Assembly (NCBI GenBank): GCA_027574665.1
Contig: CM050654.1
Coordinates: forward strand, 37,901,722-37,965,721
Length of the DNA stretch: 64,000 nt
Origin: Rhynochetos jubatus
Lineage: Eukaryota > Chordata > Aves > Eurypygiformes > Rhynochetidae
Direction: 5' to 3'
Shown: piece after piece, positions 63,640 through 64,000 of the stretch
Numbering within the stretch: position 1 is the first letter of the stretch
How the letters are laid out: the number at the start of each line of letters is the position of its first letter
Notes under the pieces: model-generated
Told to the model about the DNA's origin: nothing
The model's database searches: none
Seen by the model: the letters and a program-made list of their open reading frames with translations, nothing else
Translations under genes and position numbers: made by a program

Positions 63640-64000
63640 TAAAACATTTCTCAAAGAACACAATTCTCCTATATTTTCCAGTGAAAAGGAAGAGGAAATG
63701 AGCAACAGAAATTCAGCGATGATTAAAGCTTATCGAGATGGTAGGACCTGAAGACCATGGTAATGAGCATTAGAGAGGTGTGGTGTCCTGGGGCTGGCAG
63801 GGACCCCTAAACCATGCAAGGAAACTCGAGGTGGGGGCAATGCAGCTCTATGTCACTGGGTGCAGCTTTGGGGTTTTTTGGTTGAACTTTGGGCATTTTA
63901 CTCTTTTTTTGTTACCTGGAGGTAGGACACTTCATTCAATGAGTATGTCACGCACACATGCACGTAAAGTACCTAAAACCTCAAGCCGTGCCCAGTGTTT
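63640..64000. other. LRP1B: LRP1B upstream intron beyond the LTR
   Basis: 361 bp of unique sequence to the window edge. Slightly G-rich at 63780-63840; nothing recognisable. Confidence 0.55.

Noticed and set aside
1-64000. CRISPR arrays, operons, phage or toxin systems
   Set aside because: No regular spacer-repeat arrays, no dense gene packing and no Shine-Dalgarno-led frames. Composition, CR1 elements and the spliced exon show vertebrate intron.

Overview
The window reads as bird nuclear DNA and lies almost entirely inside introns of one very large gene. Three things point to a bird: CR1 retrotransposon copies of the avian type with 3' ends close to the CATAGAAT octamer; a solo LTR of a type common in bird genomes; and a vertebrate LDL-receptor exon. 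The presence of this LTR type, with relatively intact CR1 copies, suggests a neoavian bird more than chicken, but the species cannot be fixed from sequence alone.

The only protein-coding segment I can support is one 138-bp exon on the minus strand at 61049-61186. It has good splice sites and is phase 1 at both ends. It encodes a complete LDL-receptor class A module that matches the second such module of LRP1B as I recall it from human. The transcript therefore runs right to left: 61187-64000 is the end of the preceding intron (about intron 2) and 1-61048 is the start of the next one (about intron 3), which continues beyond the left edge. Long gene-free introns are normal for LRP1B, a giant endocytic receptor of the LDL-receptor family.

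Region by region: 1-18.7 kb is AT-rich intron with homopolymers, a GC-rich patch near 14.1-14.4 kb and a strong AT-rich hairpin at 8.06-8.11 kb. 18.7-19.6 kb is a 5'-truncated CR1 (minus). 19.6-37.3 kb is unique intron with small tandem repeats. 37.3-50 kb is the repeat-rich part, with five CR1 pieces in both orientations and of at least two subfamilies. 50-61 kb is unique intron with an AAAC-rich tract and a perfect 20-bp palindrome. 61.05-61.19 kb is the exon. 62.98-63.63 kb is a solo LTR, probably of a class II (ERVK-like) endogenous retrovirus, with a 6-bp flanking direct repeat and an internal array of about 46-bp units.

The remaining open reading frames (60-200 codons) are either shadows of CR1 and LTR sequence or unremarkable for chance in 64 kb. 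I found no RNA gene, CRISPR array, operon or microbial-type system. The interest here is in the exon, the mobile-element structures and a few palindromes.
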